Below, piece after piece: positions 24,753 through 33,999 of a stretch of DNA of 64,000 nucleotides. The stretch's first letter is position 1, and each line of letters opens with the position of its first letter. Source of the stretch: Bacteroidales bacterium (GTDB lineage Bacteria; Bacteroidota; Bacteroidia; Bacteroidales; F082); assembly GCA_013141455.1 (NCBI GenBank), contig JABFQW010000012.1, forward strand, positions 1-64,000. Reading direction: 5' to 3'. The position numbers were made by a program, and so were the translations under genes. The notes under the pieces were generated by a model that worked only from the letters and a program-made list of their open reading frames with translations, searched no databases and was not told the DNA's origin.

Positions 24753-27614
24753 TTACATAGAAATCCTGAAGTCTGTTTTAATTTTATTTTGAAAATCAGG
24801 AATAATCGATAACACTTTTTTAAACAGCTGAAATTCTATCTCCATCATTTTTTTTGTAGAAATCAAATTCGACAAAGGCAAATTTGATTCCAATAATTCC
24901 ACCTGGTTTCTGAAACGCAGCTTCATCAGAAAACTATATACATATAAAATTTCATCAATTGTTGTCTCACTGACCAAATGTCTATCTTTCAATGTAAGCA
25001 ACCGATCAATGGTATTTGTGCCGATGATATGGTTTTGTAGGGCATAAACTCTGGCAAACATAATGATTGGGGCAACAGCACTTTTCAAATCAACCACCCC
25101 GGCATGTTTGTCTGATAAAATATTTCCGCCTGATACATGTTGAACCCTTGTGTTGTAGGCATTTTGAGCCATATGATACAGGAATTGAGAATTTGCACCG
25201 ATGCCGGCTGAAATAACTTCCCTTAATCTGACTGCAAACCTTTCATCACCATACACAAGCCTGAAATCGAAGAAAATGCTGGCATCCAGCAAATGCTGCG
25301 GTTCAGGAGCACTAATCCAACGAATGAAATATTTCTCCCATATGCTTAATGGCTTGCACCATTGCTGGTTCATGGCCATTATATTTCCTTTACAAAAAGC
25401 ATATCCAACTTCATGTAGCGCACCGCAAACTTTTTCGCCAAGTGTAACAAAGTAGGCGTTTACCTCAATCTCTTTTTCTTTTGGAACATCCTCATAAATA
25501 ATGGCGTTATCCTGATCAGTAAATAATGTTTCCTCTTTTCTTCCCTCACTTCCCAAACATATAAATGAGAATGAAACAGGCGGTTGACCCAGATCATCGA
25601 TCGATAATTCAATAATTTTCCGAATAGCTGCATCAGCAAACGGAGTGGTAATATTTGTAAGATAACCGATCGAAACCTCACTTTGGATGAGTGGCCATAA
25701 CATCAATTGAAGATCATTATATTGCTGTTTGAGTTGGCCAATCGATTCTGATTGTGAAATGTCGTGAATATAAAATGATAGCGATTGTATCAATGCATTG
25801 TAAACATTTTTGGCATTAAAAATTCCCGAAACTTCATCTAACGAATTCCTGACAAGGAGGTGATTTATCCCATTTTCATTACAGATTCTCATTACCTCAA
25901 ATACCGGGTTGTTCTCATAAACCGATACGATGGGCGAACTCATAATCAGGTATGCCGGATTATCCGGTTTCAGGTTCAAACGTAAAATTCTGGTTTGGAT
26001 ATCAGTATTGGTAATGATTCCCAGGCAATTATTCACATTATTGGCGAGCAACAAACAATCCGTTTTCTTTTTTGTCATCACACGAATTGCATCATCGATG
26101 GTAGCGTCAGTTTTAATTGTGTTAACCTCACTAACATATTCTTTTATAGGATGTTCCAACAGCAGATTATTTGTTTTCAGTTTCACAATCAGTTGATTGG
26201 TTCGGGCTTTTTCTTTCTCCTGCAATGTAATGTCTTCAATAAGGCCATCACAAATCAAATCATCTTCATCTTCACTTTGAATGGATACAAGCGACACGGC
26301 GACAATGACAAATTCACCGCTTTTCCGTTGAATTTTCACCACTTGCTTATTAGTAAATCCATTTTTTTTGAGACTCCGGATCAGATTCTTTCGATCATCA
26401 GTTTCCACAACCAATTTGAGAAATTGAATATCCATCATTTCCCCGAAATTTTCATATCCGAATATGCGTAATGCTGTTTCGTTGGCAAATAAAAAACTTC
26501 CTTTTGAACCCATGCTGGTTTTAAAAAAACCAACATTCAATGTGCTGATGATTTTTTGATATTCGAGACTTGTGAAATTTACATTTTTATCGGTGGAAAT
26601 ATCCTTAACGATGATGATATTGACTGTTTTACCGTAAAATATTGCTGTTGAAGATGTGATCAGCACTTCGAGCAAACTGCCGTTTTTGCAACTTAAATTT
26701 AAGTCAAACTGTCCCTCTTTTACTGTGCTTTTCGAAAAGACTTCAATGATTGCCCGATTATTGCTTTTGCTAATGATTTCATTGAGCGGAATATTATTGA
26801 GTTCATCTGCATCGTAACCGGTCATCTTACATATGATGTCGTTTGAATAAGCAATTTTTCCGTCGATCAGCATGAGCAAACCCTCGGTAGCTGCTTCGAC
26901 AAGGGTTCGAAATTTCTCTTTTGTTTCATGCAGATCATCTGCCACTGCAATTCGTTTGCGTTCAATACCAATGCTTTGCTTAAGGATATAAATAAGAAGT
27001 AGTCCAAGCAAAATGGAAATTCCAAACGAAATCCATATCATTCGATTTGTTAATCTGGCAATATCTTTTTTAACATCATCAATATAGATTCCTGTCCCGA
27101 TCACCCAATTCCAGGGTTTGAATAATTTTACATACGACAATTTGGGAACAATATGCAGCGAGTCATCCTTCCATTGCCACATATAATCAACATAACCCTG
27201 TTCCGATTTTTTAACCGTTTGAACGAATTCAACGAAAAGTTTTTTTCCATGTGGATCGGTGAAATTTCTTAAATCCTGACCATTCAAATCACTGCGGAAC
27301 GGATGCACAATCATTACCGGAGTCATATCTGTTATCCAAAAATAATCTTTGTTTTCTTCACCATACCGAAGGTGTTGAATGCGTGTTTTTGCAGTTTGCT
27401 GGGCTTCATCACGCGTCAGCAATCCTTCTTTTTCATCATTTTCATATACCGACAAAATACTCCAGGCAGTGTTGGTTAGTTCCTGGATCATTTCGCGCTT
27501 TTTGCTCATGATATCTTCCTGAAAACGGGGTATAATGATTAAAAAGAAAGTCAGGATGAACAATAAAACGGACAGGATGGTAGGAAGTATTATTTTTAAA
27601 TAGAATTTTCTCAT
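24753..27614 (-). CDS. Membrane sensor fusing Cache, two PAS, CBS pair and DUF294 nucleotidyltransferase domains
   Basis: The 953-residue protein reads, from the N-terminus: a transmembrane helix (5-27); an extracytoplasmic sCache_2 domain (about 35-185, with YFWITDMTPVMIVHPF and WNWVIGTGIY); a second transmembrane helix (about 193-213); PAS (about 235-345); PAS (about 350-465); a CBS pair (about 489-610); and a DUF294 putative nucleotidyltransferase with its C-terminal substrate-binding domain (GSEGRKEETLFTDQDNAIIY near 688-707, the canonical catalytic pattern). DUF294 with CBS domains is often found beside acetate symporter genes; here it carries its own membrane sensor. The ATG at 27614 gives the cleanest first helix. 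It probably senses a small carboxylate and modifies a protein partner, but that is inference. Confidence 0.85.
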   Translation of the reverse strand: MRKFYLKIILPTILSVLLFILTFFLIIIPRFQEDIMSKKREMIQELTNTAWSILSVYENDEKEGLLTRDEAQQTAKTRIQHLRYGEENKDYFWITDMTPVMIVHPFRSDLNGQDLRNFTDPHGKKLFVEFVQTVKKSEQGYVDYMWQWKDDSLHIVPKLSYVKLFKPWNWVIGTGIYIDDVKKDIARLTNRMIWISFGISILLGLLLIYILKQSIGIERKRIAVADDLHETKEKFRTLVEAATEGLLMLIDGKIAYSNDIICKMTGYDADELNNIPLNEIISKSNNRAIIEVFSKSTVKEGQFDLNLSCKNGSLLEVLITSSTAIFYGKTVNIIIVKDISTDKNVNFTSLEYQKIISTLNVGFFKTSMGSKGSFLFANETALRIFGYENFGEMMDIQFLKLVVETDDRKNLIRSLKKNGFTNKQVVKIQRKSGEFVIVAVSLVSIQSEDEDDLICDGLIEDITLQEKEKARTNQLIVKLKTNNLLLEHPIKEYVSEVNTIKTDATIDDAIRVMTKKKTDCLLLANNVNNCLGIITNTDIQTRILRLNLKPDNPAYLIMSSPIVSVYENNPVFEVMRICNENGINHLLVRNSLDEVSGIFNAKNVYNALIQSLSFYIHDISQSESIGQLKQQYNDLQLMLWPLIQSEVSIGYLTNITTPFADAAIRKIIELSIDDLGQPPVSFSFICLGSEGRKEETLFTDQDNAIIYEDVPKEKEIEVNAYFVTLGEKVCGALHEVGYAFCKGNIMAMNQQWCKPLSIWEKYFIRWISAPEPQHLLDASIFFDFRLVYGDERFAVRLREVISAGIGANSQFLYHMAQNAYNTRVQHVSGGNILSDKHAGVVDLKSAVAPIIMFARVYALQNHIIGTNTIDRLLTLKDRHLVSETTIDEILYVYSFLMKLRFRNQVELLESNLPLSNLISTKKMMEIEFQLFKKVLSIIPDFQNKIKTDFRISM

Positions 27615-27748
27615 AACTTTCAGTATCAGAACAAACAATACCCAACAAATATATGACTAAATACTTCGGAATAAAGACGATCCCAACAAATAAACTCCGT
27701 AAAAAACAGGATAACAGATATTTTTACTATCCTTAATTCAACATTCCG

Positions 27749-27756
27749 TAACTTTG
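27749..27756 (+). promoter_or_regulatory. -7 promoter element of the second corA
   Basis: TAACTTTG fits TAnnTTTG, 39 bp before the ATG at 27796. No paired leader like that of the first corA is seen. Confidence 0.55.
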
Positions 27757-27795
27757 GGTCACCAATATCTTAGTTTCGTAATTATTCCAGATACA

Positions 27796-28881
27796 ATGAA
27801 AAACCGGAAACCATCAAAAAAACTGCACAAGCCAAGCGCACCGCGTAAAGTCGGGCTTTCGCCGGGTAGCTTAGTACATATTGGCAAAGTAAAAACCGAA
27901 CACACCAAAATTGATATTATTCAATACAAGGATGAATATTACAACGAAATTGAGAATATAAGTGTTGCCAAAATTCCGGCCCTGTTGACTTCCGAAAAGA
28001 ATACCTGGATTCAGGTGACCGGATTGCAGGACACGAAAACCATCGGTGAACTTTGTGCGATTTTTAAAATACATCCCTTGGTCATCGAAGATGTTCTGAA
28101 TACCGAACACCATCCAAAGGTGGATTATCTCGAAAATTATATTTTCCTCACTATCAAAACCTTGCAATACGATCAGCAGGAGAAAGAGTTAGATTCGGAT
28201 CAGGTGAGTATGCTGCTTTTCAGTAACGTTCTGATTACTTTCCACGAAAATCCGCTTCCACTCTATGATCCTATCTTAGAACGAATGCAGATTCCTGAAG
28301 GACGACTTCGGACACGTGGTGTGGATTATCTGTTTTATGCCCTGATTGATGTGATTGTTGATAATTATTATGTAACCATTGAGACAACAGGCGATTTTAT
28401 CGATAAGCTTGAAGATTCAATCTTCGATGAAACGGCCACTGACATATTAGAATCGATACAGACATTGAAAAGGGACCTGCTTTTCATCAAACGAAATGTA
28501 TTCCCACTGCGTGAATCATTGAATACCCTGATAAAAGTTGAAACCTCATTGATCGATCAACTTCAGAACAGGTATCTCACCGATGTTTACGACCATCTGA
28601 TGCAGATTTATGAAAACATCGAATCATTCCGCGATCTGAATGCCGGACTGAAAGATATATACCTCTCCACACTAAGCAACAAAATGAACCAGATCATGAA
28701 GTTGCTGACAATTATTTCGACAATATTTATCCCATTGACCTTTATTGTAGGGCTTTACGGAATGAATTTCGATCATATGCCCGAGCTACGCTGGACTTAT
28801 GGTTATCTTTTCGTGTGGATCGTTATGCTTGGCGTAAGCGGATTGATGATCAGGTGGTTTATGAAGAGAAAATGGTTTTAA
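27796..28881 (+). CDS. corA: Magnesium/cobalt transporter CorA
   Basis: The 361-residue protein is a full CorA with a basic N-terminal extension (MKNRKPSKKLHKPSAPRK), a cytoplasmic funnel domain (HPLVIEDVLNTEHHPKVDYL, a strong CorA motif), a stalk helix and two C-terminal transmembrane helices around the pore signature Gly-Met-Asn (322-324, in LYGMNFDHMPE), ending KRKWF. The ATG at 27796 is preferred to the TTG at 27754, which lies in the -7 element. It differs from the CorA at 15071 in having the full-length N-domain. Confidence 0.95.
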   Translation: MKNRKPSKKLHKPSAPRKVGLSPGSLVHIGKVKTEHTKIDIIQYKDEYYNEIENISVAKIPALLTSEKNTWIQVTGLQDTKTIGELCAIFKIHPLVIEDVLNTEHHPKVDYLENYIFLTIKTLQYDQQEKELDSDQVSMLLFSNVLITFHENPLPLYDPILERMQIPEGRLRTRGVDYLFYALIDVIVDNYYVTIETTGDFIDKLEDSIFDETATDILESIQTLKRDLLFIKRNVFPLRESLNTLIKVETSLIDQLQNRYLTDVYDHLMQIYENIESFRDLNAGLKDIYLSTLSNKMNQIMKLLTIISTIFIPLTFIVGLYGMNFDHMPELRWTYGYLFVWIVMLGVSGLMIRWFMKRKWF

Positions 28882-28970
28882 ACCTAAGCCATGGTTTTGA
28901 ATTCAAAATATAAACGGCAAATGGCAAATGGCAAAATGATTCTGTTACGAAAAATTAATTATCGATCGGG

Positions 28971-29327
28971 TTATTCTTTGTTTTGAAGTTCGTCCTGTAA
29001 TTTTCGTGGCAGGCTGCTCACTACCAGATTATACGAACGGTCGATCCACGATTGAATACGTTGCAGATCGGTGAAATCATCGATATCAACCGATATCCAG
29101 TGCTTCTTATTCATATGATAACCCGGCCTTGCCTCAGGATACCGCTCAATGCGGTCGATCACCTCTTCGGGACTTGCCTTCATATTAACTGAAAGCGGAC
29201 CTTCGAGATTTGCCAGCAAAAACATTTTCCCGGCAACTTTAAACACAAGTGTATCGTCGCCAAAAGGTAAACCCTCAGTAACAGCCTCTTTCTGGAGACA
29301 ATAAGTCCGGATATCTTCGATGTTCAT
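28971..29327 (-). CDS. MmcQ/YjbR-family protein
   Basis: The 118-residue protein matches the MmcQ/YjbR double-wing fold: MNIEDIRTYCLQKEAVTEGLPFGDDTLVFKV at the start, KMFLLANLEG and HMNKKHWISVDI further on. The family is small, cytoplasmic and of unclear biochemical role; some members have been called DNA-binding from structure. A -7 element ends only 4 bp before its ATG, suggesting a leaderless transcript. Confidence 0.85.
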   Translation of the reverse strand: MNIEDIRTYCLQKEAVTEGLPFGDDTLVFKVAGKMFLLANLEGPLSVNMKASPEEVIDRIERYPEARPGYHMNKKHWISVDIDDFTDLQRIQSWIDRSYNLVVSSLPRKLQDELQNKE

Positions 29328-29331
29328 ATTG

Positions 29332-29339
29332 CAAAGATA
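29332..29339 (-). promoter_or_regulatory. -7 element abutting the MmcQ/YjbR start codon
   Basis: The minus strand reads TATCTTTG (TAnnTTTG), ending 4 bp before the ATG at 29327. Transcription would then begin at or next to the first base of the start codon. Confidence 0.5.
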
Positions 29340-29536
29340 GAATTTTAATACTTATTATGATGGCACAACGAAATAAAGTGAATGAGAAACACGAACACTT
29401 TTTTAAGCAGGATGAATACCTTCGGTTACACTTCAAACCGTGCAAATCCGCTGCATCCGTGTCAACTGTGTGCTATAAAACAAAAAAAATCGCCAATAAT
29501 TCTCATCACCGGCGATCTTCAATCTTAAAAGTAAGT

Positions 29537-30838
29537 TTATAAACCAAAAGCCTTTTTGATTTCTTCAACGAAATCGAGTTTTTCCCACGCAAAAAACTCA
29601 ACGGTTCTGAAATATTTCTCAACCCCTTCAATTGTTTTGGTGACCGTTGACCCGTTTTTATAATACACTTCCACTTCCCGGGTATAAGGCTCGCGTCCGA
29701 AATGGCCGTATGAAGCCGTTGGTTCAAAAATCGGGTTTTTCAATCCGAATCGTTTCACGATGGCATACGGACGCATATCGTAAATAGATGCAATCTTTTC
29801 CGAAATTTGTTCATCAGTCAGTTTCTTGCCATTATTGTCGCTGACTTTGGCGGTATTACGCGTGTTGATATAGAAACCTACCGGCTGGGCAACACCAATC
29901 GCGTAGGCAACCTGAACAAGTACCTCGTCGCATGTTCCGGCGGCTACCATATTTTTGGCAATATATCGGGCTGCATAAGCTGCCGAACGATCCACCTTGG
30001 ATGAATCTTTACCCGAGAAGGCGCCACCGCCGTGGGCTCCACGTCCACCATAGGTGTCAACAATAATTTTACGGCCCGTCAATCCGGTATCGCCGTGCGG
30101 TCCGCCAATCACGAATTTGCCGGTGGGATTCACGAAAAGTTTGAAATCATTTTTAAATAAATTTCTGATCTTTTGCGGAAGCAATTTCTTCACGCGCGGG
30201 ATAAGCACTGTCTCAACATCCGATTTTATTTTGGCAAGCATAAGGGTTTCCTCATCAAAGTCATCATGTTGTGTGGAGATTACGATGGTATCGATGCGAA
30301 CCGGCTTCCAGTTGTTCGCGTATTCAACCGTTACCTGCGATTTTGCATCGGGACGGAGGTATTTCATTTTTTTACCTTCACGACGGATGGCAGCCAGTTC
30401 CTGAAGAAAAATATGTGACAATTCGCTGGTCAGTGGCATATAGCTTTCTGTTTCGCGACAGGCAAAACCAAACATCATGCCCTGATCGCCGGCTCCCTGT
30501 TCCTCTTCACTTTTGCGAACCACACCCTGATTAATATCGGGCGATTGCTCGTGAATAGCCGACAACACCCCGCACGATTTCGCATCGAACTGATATTCAG
30601 CCTTGTTATAACCAATACGGTCGATGGTGCGACGGGCGATGGTTTGAACATCAACATAACCATTCGTTTTTACTTCGCCGGCCAATACTGCCAATCCGGT
30701 TGTCACCAGTGTTTCGCAGGCTACCTTCGATTCAGGATCGAAACGTAACATCTCATCGAGCACTGCGTCTGAAATCTGATCCGATACTTTGTCGGGATGA
30801 CCTTCTGAAACCGACTCGGATGTAAATAAATATCCCAT
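29537..30838 (-). CDS. metK: S-adenosylmethionine synthetase
   Basis: The 433-residue protein is a full Met[21 protein letters not shown] at the N-terminus, the ATP-binding [10 protein letters not shown] near residue 115, [20 protein letters not shown] near 240-260, and the phosphate-binding [19 protein letters not shown]. It makes S-adenosylmethionine from methionine and ATP in the cytoplasm. The length is normal for Bacteroidota. Its 5' leader of about 140 nt contains a SAM-II riboswitch candidate, so its product probably controls its own synthesis. Confidence 0.98.
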   Translation of the reverse strand: MGYLFTSESVSEGHPDKVSDQISDAVLDEMLRFDPESKVACETLVTTGLAVLAGEVKTNGYVDVQTIARRTIDRIGYNKAEYQFDAKSCGVLSAIHEQSPDINQGVVRKSEEEQGAGDQGMMFGFACRETESYMPLTSELSHIFLQELAAIRREGKKMKYLRPDAKSQVTVEYANNWKPVRIDTIVISTQHDDFDEETLMLAKIKSDVETVLIPRVKKLLPQKIRNLFKNDFKLFVNPTGKFVIGGPHGDTGLTGRKIIVDTYGGRGAHGGGAFSGKDSSKVDRSAAYAARYIAKNMVAAGTCDEVLVQVAYAIGVAQPVGFYINTRNTAKVSDNNGKKLTDEQISEKIASIYDMRPYAIVKRFGLKNPIFEPTASYGHFGREPYTREVEVYYKNGSTVTKTIEGVEKYFRTVEFFAWEKLDFVEEIKKAFGL

Positions 30839-30891
30839 TGTTTGAATAATTAATTTTGTTATTAACTGAATGGAAAAGAGGCGATTGGCAG

Positions 30892-30946
30892 GCTAAAGTT
30901 GCTTTAGCATTTTTTTAAGTGGTTGCAATCAATCAAATTTTTCCAC
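30892..30946 (-). promoter_or_regulatory. SAM-II riboswitch candidate in the metK leader
   Basis: On the minus strand the leader has GUGG (30946-30943), AUUUG (30938-30934), UUG (30932-30930), AUUGCAA (30929-30923), CCAC (30922-30919), UUAAA (30918-30914) and GCUAAAG (30908-30902) followed by CAA (30901-30899). As recalled, this order and most of the conserved words match the SAM-II (metA motif) aptamer: P1 is GUGG/CCAC and the pseudoknot helix is UUG with CAA, where alphaproteobacterial examples have CCG with CGG. GCUAAAG can instead pair with CUUUAGC (30898-30892), a competing hairpin that could be the switch. Identification is by eye, not by a covariance search. Confidence 0.75.
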
Positions 30947-30962
30947 AAATTTCAATATGTCC

Positions 30963-30982
30963 TGAACTATCAAAAGTTCAGT
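30963..30982 (-). other. Hairpin at the 5' end of the metK transcript
   Basis: CTGAACT (30963-30969) and AGTTCAG (30976-30982) form a perfect 7-bp stem with a 6-nt loop, at the inferred transcription start. It may stabilise the mRNA 5' end. Confidence 0.45.
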
Positions 30983-30986
30983 GGGC

Positions 30987-30994
30987 AAAAGTAA
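30987..30994 (-). promoter_or_regulatory. -7 promoter element of metK
   Basis: The minus strand reads TACTTTTG (TAnnTTTG), placing the start of transcription near 30980, just before the 5' hairpin and the riboswitch. Confidence 0.6.
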
Positions 30995-31066
30995 ATCATT
31001 TATTTTGAATAGCGGTGGTTGTAGCTTTAAAAAAACATAATCGGGTCAAAATCCGATTGGAACTGA

Positions 31067-31789
31067 TTAATACGACACCACCTGCATATTTTCGATATTA
31101 CACATCGTAGTTTGACCGTCCAGCACGGTAATTGATTCAAGAACAGGATCAATAATAGTTCCCGAACCTTTCCAACCTACATAATCGCCATAGCTCCATT
31201 TACCATTGTAATCATCATCTTTCCAAAAATCGATCAGGTAAGTACCGGCCGGAACATCCGACATATTGTATGCAACTTTCGGGCCTTCGTCGCCTATTTC
31301 GAAGCGTTTGAATGGGATATTATTGAGCCAGTCATCAAAATTGTTATAAAGACTGACTTTGGTATAAAGCAAATTCCCGATAATATTTTCCGCAACCAAT
31401 AATCTGCCTGAAATTTGGGTGGCATTACCCTGTGTATTCAGGTAAGCCTCAGCCCTGGTTTCACCACCCTTGCCATCCGTTACAACAACAATTACGGTTG
31501 CCTTGCTGTTTGCTCCCGGTGCCTCCCATATCGCCGTTGCTCCATACGCAGTAAACGTACCAAGATCAACCTGATAGCTATAACTGAGATTATCTTTATC
31601 AGGATCGCTCGCCACCACCTTCACCTTGGCCACACCATTGGCATACAGTGATTCAGGATTAACGGTGATATAAGCTATTTCAGGATTCCGATTGGCAGAT
31701 TTTTTTGTACATGATTGCAGAACAACGATTTGCGACAAAGCCATAACCATTATAACAAGCATACTTATTTTTCGGAAAGTGTGTTTCAT
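31067..31789 (-). CDS. Lipoprotein with Ig/PKD-like domain
   Basis: The 240-residue protein has a signal peptide with the lipobox-like VVLQSC (Cys27), then a PKD- or cadherin-like beta-sandwich: RNPEIAYITVNPESLYANGVAKVKVVASDPDKDNLSY through VVVTDGKGGETRAEA (about 34-115). The second half ends with PAGTYLIDFWKDDDYNGKWSYGD, a pattern of calcium-dependent or carbohydrate-associated beta modules. Function unknown. A -7 element (TATATTTG at 31872-31865 on the minus strand) lies about 75 bp upstream. Confidence 0.7.
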   Translation of the reverse strand: MKHTFRKISMLVIMVMALSQIVVLQSCTKKSANRNPEIAYITVNPESLYANGVAKVKVVASDPDKDNLSYSYQVDLGTFTAYGATAIWEAPGANSKATVIVVVTDGKGGETRAEAYLNTQGNATQISGRLLVAENIIGNLLYTKVSLYNNFDDWLNNIPFKRFEIGDEGPKVAYNMSDVPAGTYLIDFWKDDDYNGKWSYGDYVGWKGSGTIIDPVLESITVLDGQTTMCNIENMQVVSY

Positions 31790-32007
31790 ACGAGGTTTTT
31801 TTGTTGACCATCAGTTGAATCTGGGGCTGAAGATCAGTTGAACACGATTTTTAAGGATATAACTGCAAATATACGTTTTTCGTATTAACCACCAGAGGAA
31901 GATTTCTTAGGTTGTCCTACCCTCCGTCCGCCAAATCGGGGGAGTACAAAAAGCTTACATTTTTATTTCAAAATATTAAACCAAGTAGATTCAACTATTT
32001 CTTATAA

Positions 32008-32032
32008 GCCCCCGTTTCGGGGGTTTGGGGGC
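32008..32032. terminator. Terminator-like hairpin beside gldA
   Basis: GCCCCCG (32008-32014) can pair with CGGGGG (32018-32023) or with GGGGGC (32027-32032). On the minus strand it lies about 30-50 bp after the gldA stop, so it could end that transcript, although a clean T-tract is missing. Confidence 0.45.
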
Positions 32033-32056
32033 AAAAAAATGTTTTGGGGGCAAAAA
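32024..32056 (+). repeat. Tandem 14-bp G-tract repeat
   Basis: TTTGGGGGCAAAAA occurs at 32024-32037 and 32043-32056 with a 19-bp period. The second copy ends 4 bp before the gldA stop codon. With the CGGGGG run at 32018-32023 it makes three G5 tracts in 33 bp. Confidence 0.6.
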
Positions 32057-32060
32057 GAAT

Positions 32061-32969
32061 TTAATCTTTTGTGAGCCTGTGAAACGATTCTTCCATGGAG
32101 TTTTCGTCGCGGCGCATCGAAAGTATGGCGAGTTTGTTATTTACCGCCCACTTCATGAGTTCCTGCCGGAGTTCATCCATGTTTTTGGCGCTTATTTGCC
32201 AGGTGTTTCCCGACAGGTACTTTATAGCTGAGATGGATGGAACCGATTTGAAAAGCGATTCGTTGATGGCTTTATCGAGTTCCACAATCAGCATATCCCG
32301 GCTACCGGATTTGATAATATTTGCGGTTTTATCATCGGCTACAATTTTGCCTTTGTTGATGATGATGGCCCTGTCGCAAACAGCTTCTACTTCCTGCATG
32401 ATATGGGTCGAAAGAATCACCGTTTTTTGTTCACCCATTTTTTTGATCAGGTTACGGATATCGATCAATTGGTTGGGATCGAGACCTGATGTTGGCTCAT
32501 CGAGGATCAGCACCTCCGGATTATGCAACAGGGCTTGTGCCAAACCCACACGCTGTCGGTAACCTTTCGATAAGGCAGCTATTTTTTTGTGGCGTTCATC
32601 CGTCAGGCCGGTTTGTTCAATCATTTCATCAATACGTGACTTTGATGATTTTCCCAACTGATAAATGCCGGCACTGAATTCAAGATACTCACGCACATAC
32701 ATATCGGTGTAAAGCGGATTGTGCTCGGGCAGATACCCAACAAGCCGACGCACTTCGATTGAGTTTTCAATCACATCGAGTCCATTAACAGAAGCAGTTC
32801 CAAAAGTTGGCGGAATAAAACAGGTCAATATTTTCATGATGGTCGATTTGCCTGCGCCATTAGGGCCAAGCAGCCCGACTATCTGCCCGGCTGGAATAGT
32901 AAAACTTACCTCATCGAGCGCCTTTTGCACTCCATATACTTTGGTGACTTTATCAACTGAAACCGACAT
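32061..32969 (-). CDS. gldA: Gliding-motility-type ABC transporter ATPase GldA
   Basis: The 302-residue ATPase has Walker A GPNGAGKST (about 37-45), the signature LSKGYRQRVGLAQAL, Walker B VLILDEPTSGLDP and the switch His in STHIMQE. The GYLPEHNPLYTDMYVREYL segment is typical of GldA, which with GldF and GldG forms an ABC exporter required for gliding in Flavobacterium; in other Bacteroidota the complex exists without gliding. The GldFG genes are not in the window. A -7 element TACTTTTG (32996-32989 on the minus strand) is about 20 bp upstream. Confidence 0.88.
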   Translation of the reverse strand: MSVSVDKVTKVYGVQKALDEVSFTIPAGQIVGLLGPNGAGKSTIMKILTCFIPPTFGTASVNGLDVIENSIEVRRLVGYLPEHNPLYTDMYVREYLEFSAGIYQLGKSSKSRIDEMIEQTGLTDERHKKIAALSKGYRQRVGLAQALLHNPEVLILDEPTSGLDPNQLIDIRNLIKKMGEQKTVILSTHIMQEVEAVCDRAIIINKGKIVADDKTANIIKSGSRDMLIVELDKAINESLFKSVPSISAIKYLSGNTWQISAKNMDELRQELMKWAVNNKLAILSMRRDENSMEESFHRLTKD

Positions 32970-33072
32970 TTTGCTATTATTTCAGATGCAAAAGTAAACA
33001 ATTGGGGCATCGCCCAAACTGTCATTACGCATTGCCTGACGTGTTTTGGTTTTTTAACACCGCACTCACTGA

Positions 33073-33999
33073 TTACCTGATTATAAACCTTTTTGAAACG
33101 AAAGCCCCGTCATTCATCAGTTTCAGAACGTATATGCCTGCTGGCAAATGAGCAACACTGAGATGGGTGGTAATTGAAACGGGTTTATGTTCGAGTAAGG
33201 TTTTACCGTTTATATCCACAATTTGTAAAAGTGATTGCTTTTCATTTATGAATGCCGGCATTTCGACCGTAAGCCAGTTTGTTGCAGGATTTGGAAATAC
33301 TTTCAGTGATATATCCGTCTTAATCTCCCCTATTCCAACATTTGAGCCGAAACAACCCTCAAAATATGGATTATCTGTCCATTCATAAATGTGTTCATTT
33401 TTGTAATAAAAACATGTCAGATTATACGATAATTCAAAAGTATAGGAGCATGACCAAAATGGTTCAAATATCGGGATACCAAAACTTCCGACACCCCTGA
33501 TCCAGGTTTGTATGCAATCATCAGCATCCGGCACTATTATAGTTTGAAATCTATAACTATTCCCATCATTCATAATAATATTTCCGGTATCGAGGCAAAT
33601 AAAAAATTTACCGTCACTAATCATTGTGTCACCCGGCATCAACTTAAAATCATAAACCAGTTGCTCTTCTGTAAGCCATGCATCCAGATAATAAACCCTT
33701 TCGTTGTCATTTTCAACGCGATAAGCACCTGCATAATTCATTGTCCCATTTCCTGTTTCGTCAGCATAGCTTCCATAAAATTTAGAATATATCAGATTGT
33801 TAAGAACCGTATCGCCTTTTGTTTCAAACTTATACGTTTCATAGTATACGTAAGGAGGATCCGGCCACGGATACGAATACATTGTAAACCATACAGCACT
33901 ATCTTGTGGAAAAGCTACATCCGATTGCGCTTTCAATGAAAATATAAGCATCATTAAACAGAGGGTGATGAAAAGATAAATAACTCTTGATTTTTTCAT
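33073..33999 (-). CDS. T9SS type A sorting-domain protein
   Basis: The 308-residue protein has a signal peptide (MKKSRVIYLFITLCLMMLIF...) and a C-terminal type IX secretion signal of about 75 residues: LKVFPNPATNWLTVEM, LLQIVDINGKTL, HLPAGIYVLKL and a final KRFIIR. It should cross the outer membrane by the T9SS and be released or anchored. The central region, rich in Tyr, Asp and Trp, matches no family I recognise. A -7 element TATATTTG lies at 34112-34105 on the minus strand. Confidence 0.85.
   Translation of the reverse strand: MKKSRVIYLFITLCLMMLIFSLKAQSDVAFPQDSAVWFTMYSYPWPDPPYVYYETYKFETKGDTVLNNLIYSKFYGSYADETGNGTMNYAGAYRVENDNERVYYLDAWLTEEQLVYDFKLMPGDTMISDGKFFICLDTGNIIMNDGNSYRFQTIIVPDADDCIQTWIRGVGSFGIPIFEPFWSCSYTFELSYNLTCFYYKNEHIYEWTDNPYFEGCFGSNVGIGEIKTDISLKVFPNPATNWLTVEMPAFINEKQSLLQIVDINGKTLLEHKPVSITTHLSVAHLPAGIYVLKLMNDGAFVSKRFIIR

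Noticed and set aside
30892-30917. Hairpin GCTAAAG-TTG-CTTTAGC plus T-run read as a plus-strand terminator
   Set aside because: No plus-strand gene ends upstream. On the minus strand the same bases form part of the metK leader and riboswitch.
32018-32056. G-quadruplex on the plus strand beside gldA
   Set aside because: Only three G5 tracts lie close together; a stable intramolecular quadruplex needs a fourth, which is about 80 bp away.
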